Part shown: positions 1 to 9,188 of the stretch, in pieces
Layout: the number at the start of each line of letters is the position of its first letter
How positions within the stretch are numbered: position 1 is the first letter of the stretch
NCBI GenBank assembly: GCA_005239725.1
Contig: SBBM01000035.1
Coordinates: 1-38,163, forward strand
Direction: 5' to 3'
Source of the DNA: Planctomycetales bacterium
GTDB lineage: Bacteria > Omnitrophota > Gorgyraeia > Gygaellales > Profunditerraquicolaceae
DNA length: 38,163 nucleotides
The notes under the pieces: model-generated
Seen by the model: only the letters and a program-made list of their open reading frames with translations
Database searches by the model: none
Told to the model about the DNA's origin: nothing
Position numbers and translations under genes: made by a program

Positions 1-9
1 ATTTTTAGT

Positions 10-15
10 TATAAT
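10..15 (+). promoter_or_regulatory. Putative -10 element (TATAAT) upstream of the PPIase gene; -35 lies outside the window
   Basis: TATAAT at 10-15, followed by AAGGAGG SD at about 36-42 and ATG at 48. Confidence 0.45.
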
Positions 16-47
16 AAAATCCTATATTTACCTCAAGGAGGAGTTTC

Positions 48-1451
48 ATGCTTTTACACAACAAAAAGACGCAGAAATTAATATGGGTAGTCCTGGCCAT
101 ACTTGTCCTGCCGGCATTTTTATTCTGGGGCTTCGGCAGCTTCCTCCGTAACAGGGAGCAACTGGTATACACCACTAAAATATTCGGGAGGAGAATTCAG
201 CCCTCAGAGTATCAGGAGGCCCTGGAAGGTGTCAGGAACCAGGCCATTATGCAATTCGGCGACAATTTCTTTAAAATGCAGCAATACCTGAACCTGGAAA
301 AGCAGGCCTGGGAGAGGATTATACTGCTTACCGAGGCAAAAAAAAGAAAGATAAAGGTAACGGATAAAGAAGTTACGGACTTTCTTCAAAAGCACCCTCT
401 TTTTCAAATTAACGGCTCCTTTAACAACAAGGTGTATTCACAGATGCTGCAATATGCCTTCCACACGCAGCCGCGTGCGTTTGAAGAACAGACACGGCAG
501 TATATTACTCTGGGTAAATTATACAACAGCCTGACAAAAGAAATAAGTTTAACCGATGAGCAAATTCGCCAGGCTTACCAGAAGGAAAATGAAAAAATCA
601 GCATTTATTACATAGCGAGTTTGCCTTCCGAATTCGCAAAAGACATTAAGCCGCAGGATAAAGAACTGGAGGATTATTTTACAAAGAACTCCCTCGAATT
701 CAAGCAGCCGCTCTCCTTCAATATAGAATACGTGTCCCTGGATTCAGAGGAAAAGATTAACCTCTTTATCCGCCGCCTTAAAAAAGGTAATTTTGATAAA
801 TTGGCAAAAGATTCCGGGCTTGCCGTAAAAGAGACGGGCCTCTTTGCCCAGAACGACCCTATCCCGGGCATAGGCTGGTCTCCGGAAATATTGAATTTAA
901 TTTCAAAATATAAAATAGGCCAGATATCCGTGCCTATGCACATAGACAAAAACTACTATGTATTGAGGCTTAAAGAAAAAAAGGAGCCTTATATACCGGA
1001 ATATAATGCGGTGAAAGAAAAGGTGCGCCAGGCAGTTATAAAAAAAATGAGCCAGGATATTGCCAGGGAGAAGATAAATGATTGCCTGAAAAGGCTTCAA
1101 GAAGCGCCTGCCGCTAACCCGACTGATTTTGAAAGGGTTGCCAAAGAATGCGGTTTAAAATCCAATTCCACTGACCTCTTTAAATACGGAAGTTATATAG
1201 AAGGGATAGGGGCCTCGGACATTTTCTTTGCGGCGGTAAAAGAATTAAAAGAAGGCGCCTCAAGCGGAGTCATCGAAAGTCCCGGGGGTTTTTATATCGT
1301 AAAACTGAAATCCAGAGTCCCTGCTGATGAGAAGAAGTTTGAAGCGGAAAAGAAAGAATTTGCCGAAAAATTAATTTCGCAGAGAAAAGAAGATTATTTT
1401 ACGAAATTCCTGGAAGAATTAAAAAAGCGGGCTCTGGGTTTTAAAAACTAA
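48..1451 (+). CDS. SurA/PpiD-like peptidyl-prolyl cis-trans isomerase with N-terminal TM anchor
   Basis: 467 aa; N-terminal hydrophobic segment (LIWVVLAILVLPAFLFWGFGSFL), SurA_N-like region, two parvulin-like segments; good SD. Confidence 0.8.
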   Translation: MLLHNKKTQKLIWVVLAILVLPAFLFWGFGSFLRNREQLVYTTKIFGRRIQPSEYQEALEGVRNQAIMQFGDNFFKMQQYLNLEKQAWERIILLTEAKKRKIKVTDKEVTDFLQKHPLFQINGSFNNKVYSQMLQYAFHTQPRAFEEQTRQYITLGKLYNSLTKEISLTDEQIRQAYQKENEKISIYYIASLPSEFAKDIKPQDKELEDYFTKNSLEFKQPLSFNIEYVSLDSEEKINLFIRRLKKGNFDKLAKDSGLAVKETGLFAQNDPIPGIGWSPEILNLISKYKIGQISVPMHIDKNYYVLRLKEKKEPYIPEYNAVKEKVRQAVIKKMSQDIAREKINDCLKRLQEAPAANPTDFERVAKECGLKSNSTDLFKYGSYIEGIGASDIFFAAVKELKEGASSGVIESPGGFYIVKLKSRVPADEKKFEAEKKEFAEKLISQRKEDYFTKFLEELKKRALGFKN

Positions 1452-1630
1452 CTTACCTTAATCGCCGCAACAGGGCACATTTCAGCCACTTCCTGCAGGT
1501 TATGTGTTGGGCATACCTGAGCCTTTACATGGGCAATGCCATCACCCTGGATCTGAAATACTTCGGGGCAGGATTGTTCGCATAAGCCGCAGCCTACGCA
1601 TGTAGAAGCATCTACCGTAACTTTTGCCAT
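1448..1630 (-). CDS. Single-cluster [4Fe-4S] ferredoxin
   Basis: 60 aa, CVGCGLCEQSCPEVF...CPVAAI; adjacent to por genes. Confidence 0.9.
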   Translation of the reverse strand: MAKVTVDASTCVGCGLCEQSCPEVFQIQGDGIAHVKAQVCPTHNLQEVAEMCPVAAIKVS

Positions 1631-1644
1631 TTCAAACCTCCCTT

Positions 1645-2562
1645 TTAAGCAGCAGCCATTTCTAATTTCCCGCCGGAGGAGGTTCCGCCTTCGGCGGAAA
1701 GGCCGTAGCGTTCGATATTATTATTCGCTATCTCCTGGATTATCTTGACCTGCTCAGGATTATTCAATAAATGCTTAAACCTGCCTTGAGTTTTTAAGTA
1801 TTCCTCTACCGGCTTAGGCTGAATTTTACGCACACTAATAAGATTTCCGTTCTCATACTCAATTAAAGGATAAAGCCCTGTTTCTACGGCCAATTTTCCG
1901 ACCTGCTGGGCAAGCTGCGGCTGGTGGTGCCAACCTAAGGGACAAGGCACATGTATCTGAATATATTTCGGGCCCTTAATCGAAACTGCCTTTTTCACTT
2001 TCCTCTGTATATCCTGAGGAAATGCCGCCGAAGAGGTAGCTACGTAAGGGATACCGTGGGCATTGGCGATTTCCGGCAGGGGTTTTTTCAAACGGATATT
2101 CCCGCTGGAATCTTTGCCGACTGGGCTTGTGGTAGTATTGGTAGCAAAAGGGGTAAGGCTGCTGCGTTGCACTCCCGTATTCATATAAGCCTCATTGTCA
2201 TAACATACATAAAGTATATCGTGGCCTCGTTCCAACATCCCGGATAATGCCTGCAACCCTATATCCGCGGTACCGCCGTCACCGCCCTGGGCGATAACAT
2301 TAACAGTATCTTTTTTGCCTAAATAGCGCAATGCCGCCTCAACTCCCGAAGCAACTGCTGCGGAATTTTCAAATAACGAATGTATCCATGGAACACCCCA
2401 GGCTGTATCGGGATATTTTGTAGAAAAAACTTCGAGGCACCCTGTGTTATTTACGACAATAGTGCTTGCGCCTGCTGCCTCGATTACCATCCTGGCAGCT
2501 GTTGCCTGGCCGCACCCTGCACAGGCTGTATGCCCCGGTCTGAATAATAGATTATTCTCCAT
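1645..2562 (-). CDS. porB: Pyruvate/2-oxoacid:ferredoxin oxidoreductase beta subunit (TPP-binding)
   Basis: GHTACAGCGQ...GGDGGTADIG...YDNEAYMNTGVQRSS; POR beta family motifs. Confidence 0.92.
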   Translation of the reverse strand: MENNLLFRPGHTACAGCGQATAARMVIEAAGASTIVVNNTGCLEVFSTKYPDTAWGVPWIHSLFENSAAVASGVEAALRYLGKKDTVNVIAQGGDGGTADIGLQALSGMLERGHDILYVCYDNEAYMNTGVQRSSLTPFATNTTTSPVGKDSSGNIRLKKPLPEIANAHGIPYVATSSAAFPQDIQRKVKKAVSIKGPKYIQIHVPCPLGWHHQPQLAQQVGKLAVETGLYPLIEYENGNLISVRKIQPKPVEEYLKTQGRFKHLLNNPEQVKIIQEIANNNIERYGLSAEGGTSSGGKLEMAAA

Positions 2563-3739
2563 ACTCTTCCTTGATTAATTCGGGTTTTAAATCAATAAAC
2601 TCCAAATTTATCTCCCGCTGGGTCAATTTCGCAAATACCTCTTTTATAGATTCTAATGTTATATCCCTGCCGCCTAATCCGGCAATAAAACTAGAGATTA
2701 CTTTAGGGGCCTTCTTTTTGCCGCAGAATGCCGCCTTTACCTCCACCGCAACGGGGGCATATCCGCCCAACGAAACAGCCTTATCCAGGACCGCGACCCT
2801 CGGGACATCCTTTAATATTTCATAAACCCTGGCATACGGGAAAGGCCGGTAGGATATGATCTTCAATAACCCTACTTTTTTGCCTTTTGCCCTTAATCCG
2901 TCAACAACCTGTTTAATTGTGCCGCACACCGAACCCATGGCTACGATTACTTTCTCCGCGTCTTTAACATAATATTCCTCAACCAGGCCGTCTTTATAAT
3001 CCCTGCCGAAATGGTTCTTGAATTCCTCGTTAACCTTAGGGATAAATTTCAATAAATCCTTGAATGTCTCCTGAATGGCAAAACGCGTTTCCAGGTAATA
3101 ATCCGGGTCTGCGAGTAGGCCCATAGTAAGAGGGTTAGCCGGATCCAATTTATATAAAGGCTTATAGGGAGGCAGGAATTTGTCAACCTTTTCCTGTTCC
3201 GGCATATCTACCGGTTCCATGCCGTGAGTTAATATAAAACCGTCCATGCAGACCATAACCGGCAGCATTATGGATTTATCTTCCGCAATGCGGTAAGCCA
3301 TTAAGTGAAAATCAACTGCTTCCTGGTTATTCTCGGCGTAGAGCTGGACCCATCCGGAATCTCTGAGAGATATTGAATCCTGCTGGTCGTTCCAGATATT
3401 AATCGGTGCGGAAATCGCCCGGTTTGCGCAGGTCATAACTAACGGCAACCTTAAGCCCGAAATATTAAAAAGGACCTCTGCCATATAAAGCAGCCCCTGG
3501 GAACTTGTGGCTGTAAAAGCCCGCACCCCCGTAGCCGATGCGCCTAAAACCACCGAGGCCGCGGAATGTTCGCTTTCTACATTTACAAACTGACAGCTTA
3601 ACTCGCCGTCTGCAACCATCTGGGCCAAAGCTTCAACAATATGCGTCTGAGGGGTTATAGGGTAGGCTGAAATTACCCCGGGACGGCATAATTTTACTAT
3701 TTCGGCGATAGCCTGCGAGCCCTCTACAAACTCTCTCAC
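2552..3739 (-). CDS. porA: Pyruvate/2-oxoacid:ferredoxin oxidoreductase alpha subunit
   Basis: ISAYPITPQTHIVEALA, FVNVESEHSAASVVLGASATGVRAFTATSSQGLLYM. Confidence 0.92.
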   Translation of the reverse strand: MREFVEGSQAIAEIVKLCRPGVISAYPITPQTHIVEALAQMVADGELSCQFVNVESEHSAASVVLGASATGVRAFTATSSQGLLYMAEVLFNISGLRLPLVMTCANRAISAPINIWNDQQDSISLRDSGWVQLYAENNQEAVDFHLMAYRIAEDKSIMLPVMVCMDGFILTHGMEPVDMPEQEKVDKFLPPYKPLYKLDPANPLTMGLLADPDYYLETRFAIQETFKDLLKFIPKVNEEFKNHFGRDYKDGLVEEYYVKDAEKVIVAMGSVCGTIKQVVDGLRAKGKKVGLLKIISYRPFPYARVYEILKDVPRVAVLDKAVSLGGYAPVAVEVKAAFCGKKKAPKVISSFIAGLGGRDITLESIKEVFAKLTQREINLEFIDLKPELIKEEYGE

Positions 3740-4008
3740 TTTTTTTCTCCTTCAGACTTCTCTTCCACCATAATAACGTCTGCCTTAGGGCACATCACCG
3801 CGCAGAGCCCGCAGCCCTTGCAATAAATATAATCAACGGTCATGACATTCTTTTCTTTGGCCTGAATACACCCTTCAGGACAATTCAATATGCAAATTTT
3901 GCAGCCTATGCAATTCTTATTTAAGAATTTAGGCTTTACCTGTATCCTCCAGCTGCCGGTCTTTGCACCTTTGCTTTTAAGCGGTTTAACTATTAATGGT
4001 CCAAACAT
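3736..4008 (-). CDS. porD: 2-oxoacid:ferredoxin oxidoreductase delta subunit (2x4Fe-4S)
   Basis: CIGCKICILNCP and CKGCGLCAVMCP motifs within the por operon. Confidence 0.9.
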   Translation of the reverse strand: MFGPLIVKPLKSKGAKTGSWRIQVKPKFLNKNCIGCKICILNCPEGCIQAKEKNVMTVDYIYCKGCGLCAVMCPKADVIMVEEKSEGEKK

Positions 4009-4020
4009 ATTTTATTATCT

Positions 4021-4569
4021 CTATTTAAGGACTCCCTTAATGTATTCGTAGCCCTCTTTAATTGCCTGGATATTCCCTTCCTGCGCCTTGCCGGAAAACC
4101 TCTTTTTTACTACTTCTAGAAGGGTATCCCGATCCAGCTCTCCGGTTGCCGCGGCAAACCCGCCGATTAAAGCGGTATTACCTAACGGCCGGCCTATAGT
4201 CCTCATAGCAATATCATTTGCCGGGACCAAAAAGACTTTTTGCTTTGCCTTTAATTTAGGGATTTCTGCGCCCTCTTTGTCGTTAATAATCACCACACCG
4301 TCCTCTTTGAGTCCGGAGAAACAATTAAAACCGCGCATAAGGGTGGGGTCAACGACAAGCACATAATCCGGCTCGTAAATCTGACTTCTAAGCCTTATGG
4401 GCCGGGAATCTACGCGCACAAAGGCATTCATCGGCGCGCCCATCCTGGCTGCGCCAAAATGCGGGAAGGCATAAGGGTACATACCCTTTAAAAAATAGGC
4501 ATATCCCAATAAATACGCAGTGGTAATTGCCCCTTGCCCTGCGCGGGCGTGGATACGTATTTCTTTCAT
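4021..4569 (-). CDS. porC: 2-oxoacid:ferredoxin oxidoreductase gamma subunit
   Basis: EIRIHARAGQGAITTAYLLGYA...GAARMGAPMNAFVRVDSRPIRLRSQIYEPDYVLVVDPTL. Confidence 0.9.
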   Translation of the reverse strand: MKEIRIHARAGQGAITTAYLLGYAYFLKGMYPYAFPHFGAARMGAPMNAFVRVDSRPIRLRSQIYEPDYVLVVDPTLMRGFNCFSGLKEDGVVIINDKEGAEIPKLKAKQKVFLVPANDIAMRTIGRPLGNTALIGGFAAATGELDRDTLLEVVKKRFSGKAQEGNIQAIKEGYEYIKGVLK

Positions 4570-4607
4570 TTAACCTCCTTAACTAAAAACGGCAAAAACA
4601 AACATCA

Positions 4608-4636
4608 ATAATATAACTTCTGCTGCGCATTGTCAA
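4608..4636 (-). promoter_or_regulatory. Sigma70-type promoter for the porCDAB-ferredoxin operon
   Basis: Minus strand TTGACA (4636-4631), 17-nt spacer, TATTAT (4613-4608); SD AAGGAGG before porC. Confidence 0.75.
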
Positions 4637-4650
4637 CAATATTTTTTAAA

Positions 4651-4688
4651 AACGGGGTCAGACCCCGTTTTTGGGGGGTCTGACCCCG
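4651..4688. repeat. REP-like perfect inverted repeat CGGGGTCAGACCCC / GGGGTCTGACCCCG
   Basis: 14-bp perfect inverted arms 4653-4666 and 4675-4688, 8-nt loop; each arm is itself palindromic. Confidence 0.85.
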
Positions 4689-4695
4689 CTCAGTC

Positions 4696-4992
4696 TTAAG
4701 TTAATCCTGGAATATTCAGGCCGGTAACGGCTTTCATCTTCTGGGCCGCCAGGTCATGCGAATGCTTAATTGCCCTGTTGTAGGCATCTTTCATTGCCCG
4801 TTCGAGGCTTGTTTTATCTATATCTGCAAGATCTCCCTGGACAGTTGCCCCTCTTACCTCCTGGGAACCGTTCATGGTAATCTTGACTAATCCGTCGCTA
4901 CTTGCGATTTCAAAAGTAGTATTATCCAATTCCCTTTTTACTTCCTGCATTTTCTTCTGCATATCCATCAGGGCCTTCATCTTGTCAAACAT
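4696..4992 (-). CDS. YbaB/EbfC family nucleoid-associated protein
   Basis: 98 aa, MQKKMQEVKRELDNTTFEIASSDGLVKITMNGSQEV...AMKDAYNRAIKHSHDLAAQKM. Confidence 0.88.
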   Translation of the reverse strand: MFDKMKALMDMQKKMQEVKRELDNTTFEIASSDGLVKITMNGSQEVRGATVQGDLADIDKTSLERAMKDAYNRAIKHSHDLAAQKMKAVTGLNIPGLT

Positions 4993-5019
4993 ATATCTCC
5001 TTCTATACCTTTTCTCTCT

Positions 5020-5196
5020 TTAATTCTCCCAGGTCCTGCTCAAGCTGTAATCAACCAGGTAAATAAAATTATTTTCAATCTTTAAAAGAAATTTTTGAGC
5101 TGCGTTCGGCCGGCCTTTAAAGTCGCAGGTAGTAACATTGATAAATTCCCCCTTCTGTAAAAATTCGGTTATCTTCTTTGCCAGTATATCAAAATC
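5020..5196 (-). pseudogene. Decayed fragment of a pyridoxamine 5'-phosphate oxidase-like (PNPOx/PPOX) protein
   Basis: Open frame without a canonical start: DFDILAKKITEFLQKGEFINVTTCDFKGRPNAAQKFLLKIENNFIYLVDYSLSRTWEN*; resembles the PNPOx-like N-terminal region, rest absent; overlaps the LUD gene stop by a few nt. Confidence 0.5.
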
Positions 5197-5815
5197 CTAA
5201 AGTCTCACCGACCAGAATTACTTTAAGCCTATCCGGCTTAATCTCCGCCTCAATTACCAGAACCTGGCAACACATGCGCCTGTATTCGGGGAAAAGGCAG
5301 ATATCTTTTTGACAGGCACCGTCCCGGAAACAGGGGGTGTTAAATTTGAGACGTTTACAGTTAAGCGACGTGGCATATTCCCTGGCCCGCTTCATTGCCT
5401 CGCTTAAATCCCCGGTTATTTTATTTACACCGCAGACAATAATCGCATTCCTGGCATTCGCAATCCCGGCTATGCGATGGCCGTTAGCGCTGAAAAATAC
5501 TAATTCCCCTGTCTGGGCAATAGCGTTGGCACTGGAGAGGTAATAATCGGCGCTCGCCCCTTTATTCCTGATTTCCAAGCTCTCTTCCCGGGACAAACCC
5601 GGCTTATACTGGTTAAAAACTTTGTTTCCTCGCGATTCAAGCCCGGCAGTTATCCCCAGTTCTTCCAGAGTCTGCGACCCTGAAATTCCTACGCTCGCCG
5701 AAAGAGGAATCGTTTCCATTATTTTATTATATGCCTCTTTTTTATTCTCACAATATAAACCGGATATATTCCCTGCCTGCCAGCGCCTGATAAGCTCTTC
5801 GCAGTCTTTGTTCAT
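5189..5815 (-). CDS. LUD-domain (LutC/YkgG-like, DUF162) protein
   Basis: SVGISGSQTLEELGI...ADYYLSSANAIAQTGELVFFSANGHRIAGI. Confidence 0.8.
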   Translation of the reverse strand: MNKDCEELIRRWQAGNISGLYCENKKEAYNKIMETIPLSASVGISGSQTLEELGITAGLESRGNKVFNQYKPGLSREESLEIRNKGASADYYLSSANAIAQTGELVFFSANGHRIAGIANARNAIIVCGVNKITGDLSEAMKRAREYATSLNCKRLKFNTPCFRDGACQKDICLFPEYRRMCCQVLVIEAEIKPDRLKVILVGETLGF

Positions 5816-6357
5816 ACAGATAACCTTTTTATCAAATCTTTAGTCTTAATAAATTTTACCTTCCTGTATTTTAGCTCCTTTATTGTTTGGCGGCGGCCTT
5901 TTTCGGATATCGCCTTTGTAGTATCACTCACTAAATAAACCTTTAAACCCAAAGAGGCCGAACCAAGGCAGGCTGCCTTTACGCAATAATCCAGGGCCAC
6001 GCCATAGATATAAACCGTATCAAATCTGCTTATTACCTTTTTCGTCTTAGGATTCGAGAAGACATCCAGGGTGTGTTTATGAATAAACACCTGCCGCGAC
6101 TTCTTCGCTAATGTTTCCTTTATTTTTTTTGCGCCGCCTGAATTCCTTAGGCAATGCGCAGGGAATAATTTAAATTCCGGGTCATTTTTAAGGTGCCAAT
6201 CCAAAGATGAAACTATGGGTATGCCGCATTTATCGGCAAAGAGAGTGATTTTCTTTAAATTGCGCACAATACCCTCGGCACCTTTTACATATAATTTCCC
6301 CCGGGGGTTCATAAAATCATACTGCGTGTCAACGTCGAAAAAGGCCGCTTTTCCCAT
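5812..6357 (-). CDS. Isochorismatase-family cysteine hydrolase, probable nicotinamidase
   Basis: AFFDVDTQYDFM and VYIYGVALDYCVKAACLGSASLGLKVYLVSD (catalytic Cys); adjacent to NAPRT. Confidence 0.8.
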   Translation of the reverse strand: MGKAAFFDVDTQYDFMNPRGKLYVKGAEGIVRNLKKITLFADKCGIPIVSSLDWHLKNDPEFKLFPAHCLRNSGGAKKIKETLAKKSRQVFIHKHTLDVFSNPKTKKVISRFDTVYIYGVALDYCVKAACLGSASLGLKVYLVSDTTKAISEKGRRQTIKELKYRKVKFIKTKDLIKRLSV

Positions 6358-6358
6358 T

Positions 6359-7717
6359 TTACTGCATCCCTGATAACTTCTGCCTCAGGCCCTCGGTTAA
6401 TTTTTTTAGCCTAAGGCTTGCTTCAACGGGATATTTATATTTGGAATAAACCTCCCTCATCCCTGCGGGAAAACCGGAGAGGGTAACGTTAAGATACCTT
6501 CGCATCTCTTCTAAAGATGGGGCCCTATAAACTATCTTTCCCCTGCTAACCACTTTTACCAGGAGTGGGGTCCCGTTTATTTTTTCTCCCTCCAGGGCAA
6601 GTATATCTTTTATAAAATTCCCCCCTTTATCTTTAATTCTAAATACCTGCTTCCTGCCCGGGTAATTAGCCTTGCCAGCGCTTAATTTCATCGTAGGCGT
6701 GAATTTTCCATCCCTGGCGCTTATTTCGCTTATCTTATAAATAACATCCAGACAGGGAGCGTCAATACTTACGCCCATATGCGTGCCTACGCCGAAATTA
6801 TCCGCAATAGCGCCTTTATCGAGTAATTCTTTTATCTTGAATTCATCCAGGTTCCCGCTGGCAAAAATCTTGACATAATTTAAACCCGAGGCATCCAGTA
6901 TTTTCCTGGCCAGTTTAGACAATGAAACCATATCGCCAGAGTCCAGGCGAATTCCCAGAAGATTATATCCTCTCTTTTTAAGCTCAAGGCCTGCCCTTAC
7001 GGCATTTTCAACGCCTTTTCTTGTATCGTATGTATCCACAAGCAGGATTGTCCTCTCGGGGAAAGTATCTGCGTAAGCCTTAAAACTCTCCAGCTCGCTC
7101 ACAAACGACATAACAAAAGAATGCGCCATTGTCCCGGCGATAGGTATACCGTATAATTTTCCTGCCAGGACATTGGATGTGCCTTTGAAACCGGCAATAT
7201 AAGATGCGCGCGCTGCTTTGATTGCCGCATCCCGGCCGTGCGTCCTTCTTAAAGAAAAATCATAGACCCCTCTCCCGCAGGCAGCAGAAACCACGCGGGA
7301 AGCCTTGCTTGCAATAGTTCCCTGCAGGTTAATTGTATTGAGGAGAAAAGTCTCGATAATTTGCGCTTCGATAATTGAAGCGGTAACGCGTACAACCGGC
7401 TCATTGGCAAAGAAAACCGTGCCTTCCGGCATCGCCCATATATCTCCGCGGAACCTGAAACCGGCCAGGTACTTAAGGAAACTGGTGGAAAAAAGTTTTT
7501 GCGTTTTTAAATAAGACAAACACCCTTTATCAAACCTTAAATTCTTTATATAATCCAGAATATCATTTAAACCGGCATTAACAAGATAAGAGCGATTCTG
7601 CGGCAACTGCCTTACAAAGAGGTCAAAAGTGGCGAGGTCATTTCTTTTATAGCGGAAATAACTCTCTGCCATAGTAAGTTCATACAAATCTACGAGCAGA
7701 GATAAACCCCTCTCCAT
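6359..7717 (-). CDS. pncB: Nicotinate phosphoribosyltransferase
   Basis: LLVDLYELTMAESYF, DFSLRRTHG, GTMAHSFVMSF, LLVDTYDT, IRLDSGD motifs. Confidence 0.92.
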   Translation of the reverse strand: MERGLSLLVDLYELTMAESYFRYKRNDLATFDLFVRQLPQNRSYLVNAGLNDILDYIKNLRFDKGCLSYLKTQKLFSTSFLKYLAGFRFRGDIWAMPEGTVFFANEPVVRVTASIIEAQIIETFLLNTINLQGTIASKASRVVSAACGRGVYDFSLRRTHGRDAAIKAARASYIAGFKGTSNVLAGKLYGIPIAGTMAHSFVMSFVSELESFKAYADTFPERTILLVDTYDTRKGVENAVRAGLELKKRGYNLLGIRLDSGDMVSLSKLARKILDASGLNYVKIFASGNLDEFKIKELLDKGAIADNFGVGTHMGVSIDAPCLDVIYKISEISARDGKFTPTMKLSAGKANYPGRKQVFRIKDKGGNFIKDILALEGEKINGTPLLVKVVSRGKIVYRAPSLEEMRRYLNVTLSGFPAGMREVYSKYKYPVEASLRLKKLTEGLRQKLSGMQ

Positions 7718-7718
7718 G

Positions 7719-8222
7719 TCATTCTGAAATCAAATCCCTATATTCGTCCTCGGGAAAAGAGTGACCCTGAAACCGGATAGAGCCGTCTTTACCGATAAAA
7801 ACATAGGTAGGCACACCCAATACGTTATATAAATCCACTACGGAACCGTCTTTATCCAGGAGGACGCTGAAGTTTAAGTTGTAATTCTTCACTGCGGCCT
7901 CAACTTTAGAAACGGATTCCCCTGCGTCTATAGCCAATACCTGCAGGCCCTCTTTAACTAATTCCTGATGCTTGCTGTTTAATATCTTCAATTCCTTGCG
8001 GCAATAAGGGCACCATGTAGTCCAAAAAAACAATATCACCGGTTTATCTTTAAAATCGGATAAAGAAACCTTTTGCCCGTTTAAATCCGAAAGCGTAAAA
8101 TTTGCGGCTCTTTTATCTGCGGCATTACCAGTTTTATTTTTTACCGGCTCCATTGCCGATGCCAGGCCCGCAACCAACAATAAAAATACAGCAGCAAATA
8201 TTAATATTATTTTCTTTCTCAC
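7719..8222 (-). CDS. TlpA/ResA-like thiol-disulfide oxidoreductase (secreted)
   Basis: N-terminal signal/anchor, FWTTWCPYCRKEL redox motif. Confidence 0.88.
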   Translation of the reverse strand: MRKKIILIFAAVFLLLVAGLASAMEPVKNKTGNAADKRAANFTLSDLNGQKVSLSDFKDKPVILFFWTTWCPYCRKELKILNSKHQELVKEGLQVLAIDAGESVSKVEAAVKNYNLNFSVLLDKDGSVVDLYNVLGVPTYVFIGKDGSIRFQGHSFPEDEYRDLISE

Positions 8223-8893
8223 ATCAGCCTCCCGCCTTGAATGATAAAATATTCCCCTAACGCGATGAGAATAAATCCGGAGGCCTTTTTAATCCGCGTA
8301 AGCCATACCCCGGATTTGGGCAAGCTTAAAAACAGGCTGCCGAAAGTCCCTAACAAAATCAGCAAGAAACCAACCCCGTAAGCGAAAACAAACAAAAGGC
8401 TTGCGCCATAAAATAAATTCTGCCTCTTCGCCACTATAACCAGTATCGCGCTTAAAGCCGGAGTCATGCATGGCCCGACTACAAGCCCTGAAGCAAGGCC
8501 CAGAAAAAATACCGGCAAATATCCACCTCCAGGTTTCTTGATTTTGTGGTGCAGGGAGATACCCGGAAAACCAATCTGAAAAACTTCTAAAAACGACAGC
8601 CCCGCAAGGATGCATGCATTACCCACGAGCAAATATGAAAACGGATGAGAAGCAATCTGGCCAAACATCTTTCCGGTTAAAGCGGCAAGGAGGCCTAGCG
8701 TCGAATAGGTAACCGCAATGCCCAAAACATAGATGAGGCTATGAAATAAACCTTTAAGGGGATGGGAGCCTGCCTTGATACCAATAAAACTTAAAGTTAT
8801 GGGGATTAAGGGATACGTGCAGGGGGAGAAGCTTACCAAAATCCCTCCCAAAAATGCGCCGATGTACCCTATGCTATCGGCCTGTAGATTCAT
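8219..8893 (-). CDS. CcdA-family cytochrome c biogenesis/thiol reductant transporter
   Basis: SFSPCTYPLIPITLSFIG and GLVVGPCMTPALSAIL motifs, multiple TMs; 4-bp overlap with the TlpA-like gene. Confidence 0.85.
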   Translation of the reverse strand: MNLQADSIGYIGAFLGGILVSFSPCTYPLIPITLSFIGIKAGSHPLKGLFHSLIYVLGIAVTYSTLGLLAALTGKMFGQIASHPFSYLLVGNACILAGLSFLEVFQIGFPGISLHHKIKKPGGGYLPVFFLGLASGLVVGPCMTPALSAILVIVAKRQNLFYGASLLFVFAYGVGFLLILLGTFGSLFLSLPKSGVWLTRIKKASGFILIALGEYFIIQGGRLM

Positions 8894-9188
8894 CTATCCA
8901 CTCCAAATATTTCCTATTGCCGGCTACAATCGGAAGGGCAATTATCTCGGGTACTTCATAACTATGCAGCCCCCTTACTTTCTTAATAAGTTTTGCTACC
9001 AATGCCTTCCTCGTCTTAATTATTAAAAGGCATTCTTCTCCCCGGTCAATCTTGCCTTTCCACCAGAAAAACGAAGTTATTTTTTCGATAATATTTACGC
9101 AGGCAGCAAGTTTATCCTTTAGAATTCCTTCGGCAATGTATTTTGCCTCTTTTTTATCGGAAACGGTTACAAAAATTACATTATACAT
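8874..9188 (-). CDS. cutA: CutA1 divalent-cation tolerance family protein
   Basis: 104 aa; KLAACVNII...SFFWWKGKIDRGEECLLIIKT...HSYEVPEIIALPI. Confidence 0.92.
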   Translation of the reverse strand: MYNVIFVTVSDKKEAKYIAEGILKDKLAACVNIIEKITSFFWWKGKIDRGEECLLIIKTRKALVAKLIKKVRGLHSYEVPEIIALPIVAGNRKYLEWIDESTGR

